From positions 163,695-227,694 of the forward strand of contig JACGCM010000552.1 of assembly GCA_014058105.1 (NCBI GenBank): a stretch of DNA of 64,000 nucleotides, written 5' to 3'. How positions within the stretch are numbered: the first letter of the stretch is position 1; every line of letters starts with the position of its first letter. The notes beneath the pieces were generated by a model. That model worked only from the letters and a program-made list of their open reading frames with translations, ran no database searches and was not told where the DNA came from. The translations under genes and the position numbers were made by a program. The DNA comes from Kingdonia uniflora (Eukaryota > Streptophyta > Magnoliopsida > Ranunculales > Circaeasteraceae). Below are positions 47,961 through 59,611 of the stretch, one piece after another.

Positions 47961-49370
47961 TTATTCAAGGACGGGCAATTCCTTGTATTTGGGCTCCCAA
48001 AGATCTATATCAGGGAAATTTTCTAAAGGGATTGTCTCGAGATAAGGTTTAAGACGTTGGCCATTGACGTTAAAAGATTTCCCAGTATGATAATTTTTTA
48101 CTTCAGCCCAGCCATTTTGGTGTATGTTTACGACTTCAAACGGGCCATGCCAACGGGATTGTAATTTTCCAAGAAAAAGACACAGTTTTGAGTTAAACAT
48201 AAAGACTTTTTGTCCTGGTGTAAAAACTTTTCGGACTATATGTTTATCATGATATATTTTGGTCTGATCCTTATATATTTTAGTATTATCGTACGTCTCT
48301 TGTCTTATTTCTTCTAACTCACTTAGTTGAAGTTTTCGATGAAGTCCTGCTGCGTCTATTTGAAAATTAAATCTCTTAATTGCCCAGTAAGCTTTATATT
48401 ATAATTCTACAGGCAAGTGGCAAGCTTTGCCAAAAATACATCTATAAGGTGACATTCCAATCAGGGTTTATAAGCATTCTGATAGACCCAAAGAGCATCA
48501 TTAAGACGGGTGGACCAATCTTTACGATCTGGTCGGACAGTTTTCTCTAAAATTCTTTTAATTTCCCGATTTGAAACCTCTACTTGCCCAATTGTCTGTG
48601 GATGATATGGGGTGGCAACTTTATGAGTAATGTCATATTTGTGCATAAGATTTTTAAAATAACGGTTACAAAAATGAGTTTCACTGTCACTTATAATTGC
48701 ACGAGGTGTACCAAATCACACTAAAATGTTATCGTTTAAAAAATTAATTACGACAGTGTGATCATTTGTCCGACATGGTACAACTTCTACCAATTTTGAA
48801 ACATAGTCAACTACTAATAAGATCCATAAATAGCCATTAGATTCCGAAAATGGGCCCATAAAGTCAATTCCCCAGACATAAAAAATTTTAACCTATAAAA
48901 TGTTGTTAAGAGGAATCTCATCCCGACGACCCATGTTGCCAGCCCTTTGGCAGCGGTCACATCGTGAACAATGGTCGTAACTGTCCTTAAATAAAGTAGG
49001 CCAATAGAAACCACATTGAAGTACTTTATTAGCTGTTCTACATGGCCCAAAATGACCACAATTATCATGAAGACTTTTTAAATTTTTGAAATGTCATTTT
49101 CATAGATACAACGATGAATCACTAGATCAGCGCCAACTTTAAATAAATAGGGACTCTCCCAAATAAATCGTCTAGAGATTGTTTCAAATCTCTTTTTATC
49201 TTGTCTGCTCAAATCTGGTGGTATGTACCCTGCGGCTAAGTAATTTGCAATATCGGCGAACCAGGGTGCCCTATTAATATTCATTAAGTGTTCATCGGGA
49301 AAATGCTCAGAAATTGAAAGGTCTTCGTTAATGTGGTCGACTATCAAACGCGATAAATGGTCGGCAATAA
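47961..49370 (-). pseudogene. Integrase of element D
   Basis: From FIADHLSRLIVDHIN (end of RNase H) through a damaged zinc-binding part, [23 protein letters not shown] (catalytic E), HLPVEL..., to KLQSRWHGPFEVVNIHQNG and NVNGQRLKPYLE, stop at 47961. Several frameshifts and stops. Confidence 0.85.
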
Positions 49371-50252
49371 ATTGTCGAATTGTTAAAATTTGACTTAGAC
49401 AATAAATTCGACAATAAATTTCTTTTTTGTCGAATTCTACACATTGTTTTCTTTTTGCCGATTTTTGTGGACAATTTGGTCAAAGGCGTAACGACATTGC
49501 ACGAGAAAAGTTGATTTTTTCTTTACAGAAGCTAGCTTCGTAGAGCACAAATGGGGAGTGAGAGAGATATAGAGGAATGAGAGAAAGATTGACAGAGAAA
49601 TTAATGTGTGAGAGAGAGAGAGAATAATTCAATGGAGGATAGATTGGAGGGAAGCCGAAAGAGAGAGAGAGCGAGTGATTGAAATTTGAATCAGGTGAGG
49701 TGTTCAAATTTGAATCAAGTGAGGCGAGTGGAGAGAGAGTTTTTTTGCCACATAGGCAGCTGAGTGAGAGAGAGAGAGAGTTGTTTTTGGTTGCTTATGT
49801 GGAGAGGAGATATGGAGAAATGGGTGGTTGTGAGAGAGTGTAGCGGGTGTGTAGCAACAAAGGGAGTGTAGGCGAATCCTCTCCCTACAATCCATATTAA
49901 TCCTTGTAATGCTTGTAACACTAGATAAATAGAATTTATAGATAAGTACTAATTTAGAATGTATGGTATGTTATTTGATTATGTAGTCACCAAACCATAA
50001 TCCAACATACCAAGACACACCTCCCATTTCTTCCAGTTTATCACATAGGTAGAACAATATGCAATTCTAACAGACCATTGTTAGAATATGCAATTCTAAC
50101 AATATGCATAACCTGTTAGGGAAATTAATACTATTTTACCTTTATAGCTGTATTTGAGAGCAGAGATCTTTAGAACAGAATCAAAAATAAAATGAATAGG
50201 AGGTATTGAAATGATGATCCGGAAATGCTGAGTCGAGGACTAGGTCTCTATC
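49371..50252. other. Region between elements D and B
   Basis: Begins with A/T-rich direct and inverted repeats of ACAATAAATT (49350-49420), then a GA-rich block (49560-49800) giving chance ORFs on minus. A stretch AATCCATATTAATCCTTGTAATGCTTGTAA (49890-49919) resembles the repeats at 32,070-32,350. No gene recognised. Confidence 0.5.
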
Positions 50253-50592
50253 TGTAATAGCCTATTTTGTGATGCTCGCGTACATACAATCTGTTGACAA
50301 GTGGAGGAGTATCTTCTGTAGCGCGAAGTCACAAGATGTTTTGATATCCCTGAACTATTGATGACGATGCGATCTCTAATAGTATTCGTGTGTATTCGAA
50401 CTGTTGATAAATATCTGAGTATTTTCTACAGTGCGATGTTATTGGATGCTTTGTCATCCCCGAGCTATAGATGAGGAAGTCTGTATTACGATCTCCTTTC
50501 TTTTAGTCCTTGATTGGTTATCAGTATGTTTATTGAAGTTATATGAGTTCAAATATCGGACTCAGTACGGGGATTAGAAATAAGCCCTTACA
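50253..50592 (-). repeat. 3' LTR of element B, internally deleted
   Basis: 340 bp, minus TGTAAGGGCTTAT...TAGGCTATTACA. Both termini are kept but roughly 330 bp of the middle, including the CTATATAAA TATA box seen in the other LTRs, is missing. Confidence 0.88.
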
Positions 50593-50606
50593 ACTGCCCC
50601 CTCTCA
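50593..50606 (-). promoter_or_regulatory. Polypurine tract of element B
   Basis: Minus GAGAGGGGGCAGT directly before the LTR, identical to element A. Confidence 0.85.
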
Positions 50607-50889
50607 GCCAATAGCAGGAGAAACGTGCGTTGCGAGGGGTGTTGGTTGAGAAGTCCAGTCGTCTAAATTGAATACTATATTGATGGCCCCCATTTTATCT
50701 TGGAAGAATAGTAGTTTCGACTGTTGGGTCCCCCAGAAATTCCTCTTGAGACCTGTACTTGTGATGAATACCTTATTAGAAGTTGTGGAGTGCATTAAAT
50801 GTTACTGGTATAAAATATGGTGAATAGTTGCTATCACTGTTCACCCAGGCTAACGTTGTCTGTCTTTTATGTTGGGTTGAGTAGCAGTG

Positions 50890-51210
50890 ATGGTGACAAC
50901 TCGACGCCAAGCATATGAAGTTAGAGTTCAGACAAAAATGGCGAGTCTGCAAACTCGCTATTTTGGCACCCAAAGCCTTTCGCTGACAACTCCAATCCCT
51001 AATCCTCCAACTTTCCTTTGGATGACGTGGGAAGAAGTAGAGGAAGCGGAGGATGATTTTTATCAACTGTGGCGATTCCATTATGTAGTTTTGTTTGCTT
51101 CTCACCGTCGGTCCTGTCTGTGGATGCTTGCAGAAGATGCGGTGTTGGCGGAAGACAAGAAGGCGGGGAAGTCGTCTGAGAAGTATTGTCGATACCCTAC
51201 GAAAGATTAG
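50890..51210 (+). CDS. Short antisense ORF of element B, beside the 3' LTR
   Basis: ATG 50890 (MVTTRRQAYEVRVQTKM), 106 codons to TAG. Colinear without indels with the ORF at 29548-29877 of element A; the TAG here replaces TGG in A, two codons before A's own stop. Conserved stretches include EEVEEAEDD, LFASHRRSCL and KSSEKYCRYP. Unknown function. Confidence 0.55.
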   Translation: MVTTRRQAYEVRVQTKMASLQTRYFGTQSLSLTTPIPNPPTFLWMTWEEVEEAEDDFYQLWRFHYVVLFASHRRSCLWMLAEDAVLAEDKKAGKSSEKYCRYPTKD

Positions 51211-52079
51211 GTATTGTAACGGTGGATGAGGTCCTTCATTGGAAGCGTAGGTGGGGGTTATGGAGGAGTGGTGGGATTAATTTTGTCCTCTGCTTCATTC
51301 CAATTCCATCCTTGAGCTTTAAGTTTTTCTGTTGGGCCCTCCATTGTTTCTTTTCAAGTGTTGCACTGTCATCTGCAACGTAGGCTATTTATTGTAAAAG
51401 ACAAAATTGTCTGTAGAACTTGTAATCTTTATCTCCGAACTGGTTGAAGTGTTCGTTCTTGTAACTTGTTTTCCTTGAATAATAAATTCGAAATTCATTA
51501 TCTTGTCTTGTAAGTGCTTGAAGCTACTTTTAGAACTGTTGTAAGACACCATTGAACAAATATCGAACTAGTCAATGATGACATAGGTCGAAAATATGTA
51601 CGTCGTAGTGTTGATATATCCGAACTGTGTAGGTCGCCCTTATATATGTGTGGCCTTATTGAGATATAGTGTTGTTATGTTTGTGGAGATGACAAGGTCG
51701 TGATCCCTTTCATTCCATGAGTTATTTAGAGCCATGTGGTTGTTAACTTGAATACTTGTTATCATCGATGGAACTTGGTCGGAGCCTTTAAGCACGCGCT
51801 GGATAAAACTTGTGAGAGCTGTTGATATTAAAACCATTCCGCGTGGTGAAGAGAGTTATCCGTTCTGTCATTGTATGTAAGGTTGGACGATTGATCATAA
51901 TAAAATAATTTGCTTGTGTTGAGGTCGGTTCATCATTGCTTTCTGTATCTAAAATAATTTTTGAATGAAATGGAACTGAAGGTGGATTTGTCGCTAATTT
52001 TTTTGCGTATGTCAAGCCGACATTGTGGTAAGTGACAGTTGTAATAGTTGTACTTAGGATTTTTGAACTGGAACCATGG
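51211..52079. other. Region upstream of the element B antisense gene
   Basis: No ORF supported. Corresponds to the A sequence flanking its hAT-like insertion and presumably contains the antisense promoter. Confidence 0.5.
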
Positions 52080-52087
52080 TATAAAAA
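52080..52087 (+). promoter_or_regulatory. TATA box of the antisense gene, element B
   Basis: TATAAAAA, 96 bp before ATG 52183; counterpart of 27167-27174 in element A. Confidence 0.6.
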
Positions 52088-52182
52088 GGTATAGCAGGAT
52101 CGTGCAGCCGTAGAAGGTTGTTGCTGGAAGTAATCGTGCTGTATGATCTGTGTAAATCTTCTTGGGTAGTGAGTCCGTAATA

Positions 52183-52522
52183 ATGGTGGAGGAGAGGGAC
52201 AGACATGATAACAGAACACGTTACCTAAAAAAACATTATGAGGGCAAACGAAAAGACGTGCCTGTTAGGAGAGATGACGTGGACACGTGTCCTGAAGAGC
52301 CATCGTTTCAGAAACTGAGGGGTAATATAAAAGCTTTTCTTCCCTCTTCTCTTAAAACACAATCAGTTGCAGACAGAGGCAGAAGCATTTCTAGAAAGAG
52401 AAAATCTTTGAATTTTGAGCGCAGTCCTCCAGTATTGTGCAATCTTACTAAGAAGGACAAAGTTTTGTCGTCTGAGGTGCGAGCGGTGACCGGAGTCGAC
52501 GAATGTTGCTCTTCTAGTACAG
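52183..52522 (+). CDS. Antisense gene of element B, 5' exon
   Basis: ATG 52183 (MVEERDRHDNRTRYLKK), open to a donor AGTACAG|GTTAGT at 52523 (or TAG at 52525-52527 if unspliced). Basic, Arg/Lys-rich (GRSISRKRKSLNFERS), with KVLSSEVRAVTGVDECCSSS conserved in A. Joining to the ATG at 52694 through the visible acceptor puts the two out of phase, so exon borders here are unresolved or this is a separate 114-residue protein. Confidence 0.5.
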
Positions 52523-52693
52523 GTTAGTGTCTCTGTTTCCATATTTTCTTCTGTTGTATTAGTTTCTTGAAAAACTGGTAGGTTGTGTTTGTGAACTGTT
52601 TGGGTAGATTAATAATGTGTTGGGTGCGGCTGAGGGAGGAGGCATGTTTTATTAATAAAATCTCTGAATAGATTTTCCCATTATGTGTGGTAG

Positions 52694-54580
52694 ATGCTCT
52701 CAAAAAACCCGAAACCCAGTAATAAATTTGTTGTTTCTGCCAGTAGTGAGGAATCATCATCGTCTGATAGAACTATGGATGATTCTGTGGTAATTGGTAG
52801 TGTGACTGCTGACAATCCGCCTGTATCTTCTGGGAGGGGTGTGGGATTGCATGCTGGGGATAAAACAGGGCAATTTTTTAAGTATCTCGAGAATGTAGAC
52901 GTAGCGAAGAAATTTTTACAGTATAAAAAGAGTTTAGACGGAGAATGGGAAGATTATGTGATGAATGCAGGGTTATGGATTAGAACTCTGGTGAGACCGA
53001 GTGGTAATGTAGAGCATTATCTGGTGCTTTCTCTGGATCGTTGGAAGAGATGTATGGATATAAGAGATGATATAGATATCGTTTATTATAATGGAACTGG
53101 ATCAGATGTCGTAAAGGAAGGATTTCTCTGTTATTTGAACCAGGTCGCATATGGGTTGAGTATTCCCCTAACCTTTTTCCAAAAAGGGGTAATGAATGTA
53201 CTAATGAGTTGCCCTGGTCAATTAAATGGTAACATCTTTGAGATGATGAGGGTCTGTGAAGTCCTTAATCGAAAGTGGAGGGATGGTTGTATTGCAAGAA
53301 CATTCGTTGCGGACAATGTCTTGAAATACTATAAGTTTAAGTATATGAAAGATCGGAAGAGCGGATACTTGTTTAGTAATTCGGCGATGCCGAAATTCTT
53401 TGATTTTGAGTCTTCTGGGAGTCCCTGGTGCGACCATCTTGTGATGGTGAGGGGTAATTGTATGCAAGTGCCTGGGGAACCCGTGCTCGAGCTGATATAT
53501 AAGAGTTTTAACGAAAGTAAGTGTCTTCATTCTGCCTGCAGTTTGTCTCTTAACTTACCGCGAGCTACTAACATAGTTTTGTTGCTATTTTGGCAGAGCC
53601 TAAACCAAAAGTTGTTGCTGATACATCGAGTTTATTCGGCATCGTTAGTCGAGAAGGGAGCGAATTGAACAAAGTTCTTGGAGAACTAGGAATTCACAGA
53701 GAGAAGAGGTCTAACTCTGTAGTTGAAAAAGTGCAGCGAGCTCATCAAAAGCGAGCTATGGCTGTATCTGTCTCTGCTTATGCTGATGTTATGGAGATTC
53801 CTGCCTTTGCTGTGGGTGCTACGAGATCCTTAGTTTGGTGACCAAGAATTAAAAAGCTGGTGTCACCTTCTGAGCAAACAACGCCTGTGCAGCTACCGCC
53901 GGTTGGAACTGAGAGGGTGGTTGCTGATGTGAATATGGCTCCTCCTCTGAAGAAGCAGAAAAAAGAATCTGGGAAAGATATCCGAGCTTCTTCGAAGAGT
54001 GTCAACATCAAAGCCGTGGAGCAGGAGGCGTTGGACTTGGCTACCCGTGATCCCATCTGCCTAAATACTCAAATTTGATCCAGCATCTCTCCGATATGCA
54101 ATGTGTTATTTGATTAAATCTTTTTCAGATAATAATCCGACCTTGTAATACTATTTTACTGCATTTGTGGTGCAGTTTTCTGTTGCTTGGAAGTTGGCCG
54201 CGGAGGTGTTAAAGTTAGCTGCTGGGAATCGTGCTGAACTTGTTCAGCAAGATGATACAGAAAAAGCTGCTTTGTAAGAGCAGTTCGAGCAGAAGAAAAT
54301 GCTGCAGAGGGAGCAGTTCGAGAAGGAAGCTGCCGCTGCAAAATAAGAGGTTAAAGATGAGGCGAAGAAAGCTATTGATATTGCGGTGGCTTCCTGCAAT
54401 AAACTTATTCAAGCCTTCTATGTCTGGGGTTTGAGCAGAGCGGATGTCGACCTTGCTCTTGTAGGGAAGTATGGCGAGATTGTCTTCCCAGTGGATGACG
54501 CTTCTCCAGTGGCTGAGCAGACCCCGGCTCCTCCAGTGGACGATGATCCGACCAAGGAGGTAGCAGGATCTAAATCTTGA
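52694..54580 (+). pseudogene. Antisense gene of element B, block 1
   Basis: ATG 52694 follows acceptor GTGGTAG. The first exon (52694-53516) is fully open: Ser-rich start (SASSEESSSSDRTMDDS), then a globular domain (DIDIVYYNGTGSDVVKEGFL, AYGLSIPLTFFQKGV, MMRVCEVLNRKWRDGC, GSPWCDHLVMVRGNCMQVPG). Intron 53517-53596 (GTAAGT...TTGGCAG) is at the same place as in A. The following exon has a TGA at 53839-53841 (CGA-like arginine in A) and another at 54076; the next intron has lost its donor (ATATGC instead of GTATGT). From 54176 a coiled coil with two TAA codons leads to WGLSRADVDLALVGKYGEIVFP and a stop at 54578-54580. Confidence 0.72.
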
Positions 54581-54727
54581 TTCTGCAGTTGTAGTATAGA
54601 TCTTGAGACTTTAATCGAACTTTGTCCTTTGTATTGGTGGTAGAACTATTTTGAACGAGGTTTTGAAATTTATGTGATTGTTGGTTGTATATTGTTGCTT
54701 TGATGTGAATGTATGATTTGTATGTAG

Positions 54728-55885
54728 GAGGTAGTTTATTTGAGGGAAAAAGTGATCGAGATGGAGAAGGCCTTGAGTCGAGCAAGGGATTCTATTAATC
54801 GTACTCAACAGGTACACAATAAACTTGAATATGAGAGACGCCTTCATAAGTCGAATTTTGATAAAACCTTTAAGAAGTTATTCGAACTTCAATGTAGATA
54901 TGGGAAGATAAAAATTGAGAGGGATGAGGTTTTGCGAAAAGAGACCGATAGGTTCATTTTACTCCAAAAATCCCTTAAGGATAAGCGATTCGTAGATAAG
55001 AGTAATAAGTTAGAGTGTCAAAGGTCATTATTATCTTTGACGCTGTACTTTGAGGCCGAAGTAGATAGTGAGCGGGGTTTGAAGGAGGCCTACTTAGAAC
55101 TGTTGACCGAGAGAGACATAGTGTCGGACCCAGCTTGGGTGAAATTTTTAGTGCAAGAAGCGTGCAATCGCCATAGTAGAGAGGCGCAACGATGCTTAGC
55201 TCGGGCTGGAGTATCCATCATATGGGGCCGTGTAGGTTCATTGCCTGATGAGCTTTAACTTTTGTAGGGGCAAAGGGCAATGAGGATTCTTTTCTTCAAT
55301 ATAAAAAAGGAGGAGAGAAAGATCCACATGCAATTAGAAACGATCTGAGGCATGCTTGTGATGAACTGGAGCGATACAAAGGTCATAATGCATGTCTGGA
55401 GGTAAAAAAGGTAGAGTGTGCTAGGCTGTTGCAGAACTCCGAGAAGAGAGTAACCTTGTTAGAAGCGCGCTTACTAGATACGCAACAACGTCTGCAAGTA
55501 TCCTAATCACGCTTGAAGAAGATAATTACGCCAAAGCAGGGGAAACGTACTGCCGCGGACCATGAACGTTAGATGGCCGATGTGATCGCGTTTTATAGGT
55601 CTGAGCTCGAGAGAGTAGAAAATGAATTTAGACGTTATATCTCGAGCTGTGGTAAAGATGTGGAAGTAGAAAATGATAAGGTTGAAAATATGTGGTTTAC
55701 AAAAAGGGATGAGGGTGGGGGAGCTTCAAACTCAAAATCACGAGTTGAAGACTCTGAGGAGGAGGAGGTCAAAGATATGTTGCCTCACACACGGCATAAG
55801 ACCCGTCCGTAAGAGGTCGTAATCTTTAATGAACCTTTTGCAAGTGGATGCTAGTGCTAGTAAGGTGCGATCACAAACCAACTAG
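54728..55885 (+). pseudogene. Antisense gene of element B, block 2
   Basis: Acceptor GTATGTAG|GAGG at 54728, then a clean stretch of about 175 codons (VIEMEKALSRARDSI, FDKTFKKLFELQCRYGKIK, EAYLELLTERDIVSDPAWVKF) to PDEL and a TAA. Frameshifts later; DHERxMADVIAFYRSELERVENEF and the acidic EDSEEEEVKDMLPHTRHKTRP end are conserved with A. Confidence 0.7.
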
Positions 55886-56018
55886 ATTGTGGCATTTGGT
55901 TGTACGTTGCCTTCGTGTATCATAGCTTGATGTTGTAACAAATATTGTAGAATGATATGTCTTGTAGGAATAAAAATTTGTTGATATATATCTTGTCTCT
56001 TATGATCTGCTCTTATAG

Positions 56019-57154
56019 GTTGGAGACAAAGAAAATGACAACGTGGCTGCCTTATCCACGTCAAATAAAAAATTGTCTGCCAAGTTGTAGCAATGTTCGT
56101 TGGCAGTTGAAAGAAAGACTTTGTTAAATTTAAAGATGGATTCGGAGATGCTGAAGCTGCAGAGTCGGCTAAATGCTGTGACTGTAGAGTTGTCATGTAA
56201 GGATGCCAAGATATTGACTGCTAATAGCGAATCCGAACAGTGCAAAGAATCTCTGAAGAAGAAAAAGTCGGAGACCATGGCTGCGAATCAACAAGTGCTA
56301 GATCTGTTAAGTACGATTAAAAAAGAAAAGAATGATCTGCTGTATCATCAGTCGGTGATAACAACTAATACAGATCTCTTAAAGAAGCAAGATTCTGAAA
56401 TCCTTTATATGCGTGAGCGCTTGAAAAATCTGAACTAGGATTTGCGTGAGGCTCGAGATTCATGTCAGAGAAAGGACGACCGTGCCAAAACTCACGAGGA
56501 GACATGTTCCAAGAGAGATCAAGAGCTTCAAGAGGCCATCGATAAGTGTAATTCGTGGATCGCAGCTCTTGTCGGGACAAGCAATCTCTGGTATAGGAGT
56601 GCATTCAAGGTAATGAAGTTTTTGAGGAACTTCATGCGGAGTATAACGAGTCGCAGAGGATGATGGACGCATCTAAAAACGAGATCAATTATTCGAGGAA
56701 GGTAGATAACAAGCTACACCGTCTGAAGCAGGAGATGGAGCGCAGTGTGCAGATAATGAAGTAATATAGAGGCTCGTTGCTGTAGGAGAAAAAATCTCTA
56801 GAAGCTCGGTGTAAAGAGCTTAACGACGAACTAAACAAGGTGAAAACCGAATTTTATGAAGCTACGCTATTGACTGCGGAAAATGTTACATTGCGTGCTA
56901 CGGCTATACTGCATGCTGATGCAGAGATATTTCAAACAGAGTGTGAGTCGATCTTGGCTGCTACAACTGAATATGTCACGGAATATGACTTGCAGCTAGC
57001 ACGGTTATCCTATATAGATAATTTGATGCGGAGGGTTATATAATTGTTGAATGCACCTTGTACTGTAGTGGATGCGACTAGTCCCTCCCCTGTCTTACTT
57101 TCATTTGGGCCAGGGGAGAGTTCGAATGTTGTATCCCCAAAGTGTGAGCAGTAG
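56019..57154 (+). pseudogene. Antisense gene of element B, block 3 (coiled coil)
   Basis: Acceptor CTTATAG|GTTGGAGAC at 56019. Long heptad-like coiled coil (KMDSEMLKLQSRLNAVTVEL, KKQDSEILYMRERLKNL, AKTHEETCSKRDQELQEAI) with a few stops, ending SSNVVSPKCEQ at 57154. Together with A it suggests an ancestral tail of roughly 370 residues. Confidence 0.7.
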
Positions 57155-57374
57155 TTTCATTTGTAATGAGACAGAATGTAAGTATGTCTTTACTGTAGAA
57201 ATATGTCAAATGTTGTTGTTATCTCTATGTATAATCGAATTTGGTAATCCAATGAACGATCATATAGAGATTTAGTGATGTGGTATTGTAAGTAAGTTTG
57301 AACTGTATGACGTGTATAAGTCTATTTGAACAAATAAATAAAGACCGTAATGAGATATTTAAAGGTCGCATTAT

Positions 57375-58160
57375 TGCCAAGTCGAATTGATTGTGTAAAT
57401 AAGCGATCCTCTGGGCAGCATGTATGTAGATCCCAGTTATGGATCGATCAGAACGATCGTGATGGGACATTAAATATTGCATAGCTGAATGGCGTCTTTG
57501 CCAGATCAAATTGAATGACTCAATAAGTGATTCTCGGAGAGCGCGTATATATTTAAAGAGTTATGAAGCAGATCCCGTTTATAAGTCTAGCTGAGCGACC
57601 GTGATGGGACGTGTATTGAATTTTGCATAGCTGAATGGCGTCTCAACCAGATTGAATTGATTGACTCAATAAGCGATCTTCAGAGAGCGTGTATGTATTT
57701 GAAGATCTATGAAGCAGATCTCGTTTATAAGTCGAGTTGTGCGACCGTGATGGGACATATATTGAATATTGCATAGCTAAATGACGTCTCAGCCATAACA
57801 AATTAATTGACTCAATAAGCGATCCTCGGAGAGCGTGTATATATTTAAAGAGCTATGAAGCAGATCCCGGTTATAGGTCGAGCAGAGCGACCGTGATGGG
57901 ACATGTATTGAATATTGCATAGCTAAATGGTGTCTCAGCCAGATCGAATTGATTGACTCAATAAGCGATCCTCGGAGAACGTGTATATATTTGAAGATTT
58001 ATGAAGCAGATCCCGGTTATAGGTCGAGTAGAGCGACCGTGATAGGACATGTATTAAATATTGCATAGCTAAATGACGTCTCAGCTAGATCGAATTGATT
58101 GACTCAATAAGCGATCCTCAGAGAGCGTGTATATATTTGAAGAGCTATGAAGCAGATATT
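57375..58160. repeat. 146-bp tandem array, element B
   Basis: CTCAATAAG occurs at 57520, 57665, 57811, 57957 and 58103 (period 145-146 bp). Homologous to the 156-bp array of element A and in the same position between convergent pol and antisense genes. Confidence 0.92.
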
Positions 58161-58261
58161 GTTGTAGTAGTAGGTTGATTTGAGCAAACAATGTTGAAAT
58201 AGATTTGCAGCATGATGATGAAAATTTGCTTTATTGAGTGAAATCTGAAGTTACAACATGT

Positions 58262-59500
58262 TTAATTTCGATGCAGCTTCAGTCGGCGGGTATTCCATGG
58301 ATTAGGTATAGGTACTCCATCATATGTACTTAGATCGTAAGATCCCAAACCACTTGCGCCAATTATGATGAAGGGACCTTCTCAATTGTCTGCTAATTTC
58401 CCCGCATTAGGCGCTTTGGGATGTTGGGGAATTTCTCTGAGAACGAGGTCCTTGATTTTGAATTCCCGATGTCGAACGCGCTTGTTATAAGACTGTGATA
58501 AAGCAAGCTGATATCTTCCCAGATTGACAATGGCCCTATTATGTGTTTCTTCGATCATATTCAGGTTACATGCGATCTGAAATTCGTTTTCTTCATCTGT
58601 CATCTCGTGATTGTGAATTGGGTGATGATACCGAGTGGGTATTATGGCTTCTATCCCATAGGCCAGTAAGAATGGAGTACAACCTGTTGCTGTTCTTGGA
58701 GTTGTTCGATATGCCCAAAGTACGTGTGGTAACTCGTTCACCCAATTCCCTTTTGTGTCATCTAAACGCTTTTTGAGTCTGTCCACAATCGTTTGATTAG
58801 TAATTTCAGCTTGTCTGTTTCCTTAAGGATAGTAAGGGTTTGATGGGGAGTGAATGATATTATGCTTATTGAGGAACGCGACGACTTTGGAGCCAACGAA
58901 CTGTGGTCCATTATTGATTCTGATAAGATGCGGTTTGCCGAACCGAATGATAATGTGCTCCCAAATGAATCTGATGACTTCTTCTTCTCGTGTTCGACAC
59001 AAAGGGACTGCCTCTAACCATTTAGTGAAGTAGTCTGTAACGACCAACAAATGATTTTGTTTTCCTGGTGCTGTAGGAAATTCTCCTACGAGATTGAGAA
59101 CCCATCGTCTGAATGGCCAGGTGACTTGACTTGAGTGTAATTCGAGCGCTGGGGCTCGTATCTTCGGACCGTGACGCTGGCAAGCGTCACACTTGCGTGC
59201 GTACTCAATCGCTTGAGCTTTCATCTTAGGCCAGAACATTCCTTGTGTTAACGCTCTGTTAGGAAGATATCGTCCTGCGGCATGGGACCTGCATGTGCCT
59301 TCGTGTAGATCATGCAAGAATTATTGTACTTCTTTTTTGGATAGGCAGAGGAGGTATGGACCAGTGACTGATATTTTGTAGAGGAGGTTGTCCCAGACAA
59401 TATATCTACGGGCATTGTCGATTAATCTCTGCCGTTCTGTATGATCCTCTGGGAGTGGGCCATTGAATTTGTTGTGAGGTCCAATGTATCTGATGAAAGG
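58262..59500 (-). pseudogene. Integrase of element B
   Basis: Zinc-binding part (MHDLHEGTCRSHAAG, RKCDACQRHGPKIR), core TDYFTKWLEAV with the first catalytic D; second position again NNG (HLIRINNGPQFVGS), as in A. ORF to 58823, stop in PYYP, then a clean 58382-58786 piece ([20 protein letters not shown]) and the C-terminal end at 58262. Confidence 0.9.
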
Positions 59501-59611
59501 CTATCTCCAATCACTTCTGATCTCCTCGTTACCCCCAGTATTAATGGCGTTGGATACGGTGGCATTAATGCTGGAGTTAGAAATGATGTTGATTTTTAAA
59601 TAGCGAGCTTT

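Larger units (their letters stand above)
45444..49370 (-). mobile_element. Element D: truncated Athila-type retrotransposon
   Basis: On minus: integrase remnants (49370-47961), 1.3 kb of non-coding sequence, polypurine tract at 46570-46580 and an LTR ending at 45444 inside the Harbinger transposase. Everything upstream of the end of RNase H (gag, RT, 5' LTR) is missing. Wording of the integrase matches the Athila group, but the 1,126-bp LTR differs from that of element C, so it is another family. Confidence 0.82.

Noticed and set aside
49480..49921. Ser/Leu-rich minus-strand ORFs near 49.5-49.9 kb
   Set aside because: They come from GA/CT-rich low-complexity sequence and have no domain-like pattern.
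57375..58160. CRISPR-like array
   Set aside because: Repeats are 146 bp, contiguous and without unique spacers, in a eukaryotic retrotransposon.
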